Assembly: GCA_041590855.1 (NCBI GenBank) | Contig: JBFHTA010000270.1 | Location: 1-5,472, forward strand | Reading direction: 5' to 3' | DNA: 5,472 nucleotides | DNA from: Litoribrevibacter sp041590855 | GTDB taxonomy: Bacteria; Pseudomonadota; Gammaproteobacteria; Pseudomonadales; Litoribrevibacteraceae | Part shown: one piece after another, positions 5,125 to 5,472 of the stretch | Layout: each line of letters begins with the position of its first letter | How positions within the stretch are numbered: the stretch's first letter is position 1 | Translations under genes and position numbers: made by a program | The notes under the pieces: model-generated | Seen by the model: only the letters and a program-made list of their open reading frames with translations | Told to the model about the DNA's origin: nothing | The model's database searches: none

Positions 5125-5472
5125 TCAGAACCAGCGCTGGTGTTGCGTGTAGCGTCGGGCGATGAGCCCCATGCCCAGACTTCGGCTGCACATAAACAGC
5201 GACATACTCAGCCAGAGCAAGTGATTGGCGAAGTCGGGTGAGGTAGCTTGGCTGTGAACCCACCAAAGCATAGGGACAAACACGGCAAAGGTGCTGATCA
5301 GCATAATATTTTGCATGTCGCGTACTTTGGTGGCACCGATGAAAACTCCGTCGAAGGTGTAGCACCAAGTGCCGATCAACGGCATGAAGATCAGCCAGAT
5401 CAGGTATTGATTGGCTAGGGCTTGTACGTTTTCCAGAGAGGTCAGCCCTGCAATCAGTGCCGAGCCGCCCAG
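5125..5472 (-). CDS. dinF: DinF-type MATE efflux transporter, C-terminal part only
   Basis: The last 115 residues of an inner-membrane protein whose start lies beyond the right edge. The segment PLIGTWCYTFDGVFIGATKVRDMQN follows the E. coli DinF sequence (WCYLLDGMFIGATRATEMRN) closely. The hydrophobic stretches YLIWLIFMPLIGTWCY, IMLISTFAVFVPMLWWV and HLLWLSMSLFMCSRSLGMG represent the last transmembrane helices, ending in a basic tail (ARRYTQHQRWF). MATE proteins export organic cations and other toxic compounds, driven by sodium or proton gradients; E. coli DinF follows lexA in an SOS operon, but whether lexA is upstream here is not visible. The frame is open from the window edge to the TGA at 5127-5125. 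parD begins 137 bases further on in the same direction with its own promoter. Confidence 0.88.
   Translation of the reverse strand: MGGSALIAGLTSLENVQALANQYLIWLIFMPLIGTWCYTFDGVFIGATKVRDMQNIMLISTFAVFVPMLWWVHSQATSPDFANHLLWLSMSLFMCSRSLGMGLIARRYTQHQRWF

Noticed and set aside
4988..5368. N-terminal extension of ParD to 216 residues
   Set aside because: The extension runs through the parDE promoter and the dinF coding region in another frame; ParD proteins are near 80-90 residues and GAGG marks ATG 4987.
5125..5385. dinF fragment read as a complete 86-residue gene
   Set aside because: The frame stays open to the window edge with matching MATE sequence, so the internal Met is not the start.
1..5472. 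CRISPR array, insertion sequence, tRNA or rRNA
   Set aside because: No spaced direct repeats, transposase frames, terminal inverted repeats or tRNA-like cloverleaf were seen.

Overview
The window looks like a chromosomal stretch of a gammaproteobacterium, probably a marine, non-enteric one. PrlC follows the Escherichia coli oligopeptidase A closely in length and motifs. The small zinc-ribbon gene after it is of the YheV type. The right edge carries the C-terminus of a DinF-type MATE transporter. The lineage is inference from protein resemblance only; no rRNA or other marker is present.

Layout, left to right. Bases 1-516 (minus strand) hold the N-terminal part of a membrane-anchored sensor with a Cache-like periplasmic domain; its output domain lies off the left edge. 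Bases 517-779 are a divergent control region. It contains a candidate promoter for the sensor, a candidate heat-shock-like promoter facing prlC, and a clear intrinsic terminator that also faces prlC, although no plus-strand gene precedes it in the window. Bases 780-2822 encode oligopeptidase A (prlC), followed by a terminator. Bases 3011-3256 encode a YheV-type zinc-ribbon protein. Bases 3257-3544 have no gene but hold a row of three hairpins and a candidate promoter. Bases 3545-4363 encode an aspartate-nucleophile alpha/beta hydrolase related to haloalkane dehalogenases and epoxide hydrolases.

The right third is on the minus strand: a ParDE-type toxin-antitoxin operon (parD 4718-4987, parE 4338-4721, overlapping by ATGA) and the end of dinF (5125-5472, partial). 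parE runs convergently into the hydrolase gene and the two coding regions overlap by 26 bp. The toxin carries an unusual in-frame 12-nt tandem repeat (QGxY units).

The genes do not form one pathway. prlC and yheV are a familiar housekeeping neighbourhood, the hydrolase is a lone enzyme gene, and parDE is a self-contained module placed between the hydrolase and dinF. I see no CRISPR array, insertion sequence, tRNA or rRNA. The points most worth checking are the terminator between promoter and prlC, the hairpin cluster after yheV, and the repeats in parE and in its promoter region.
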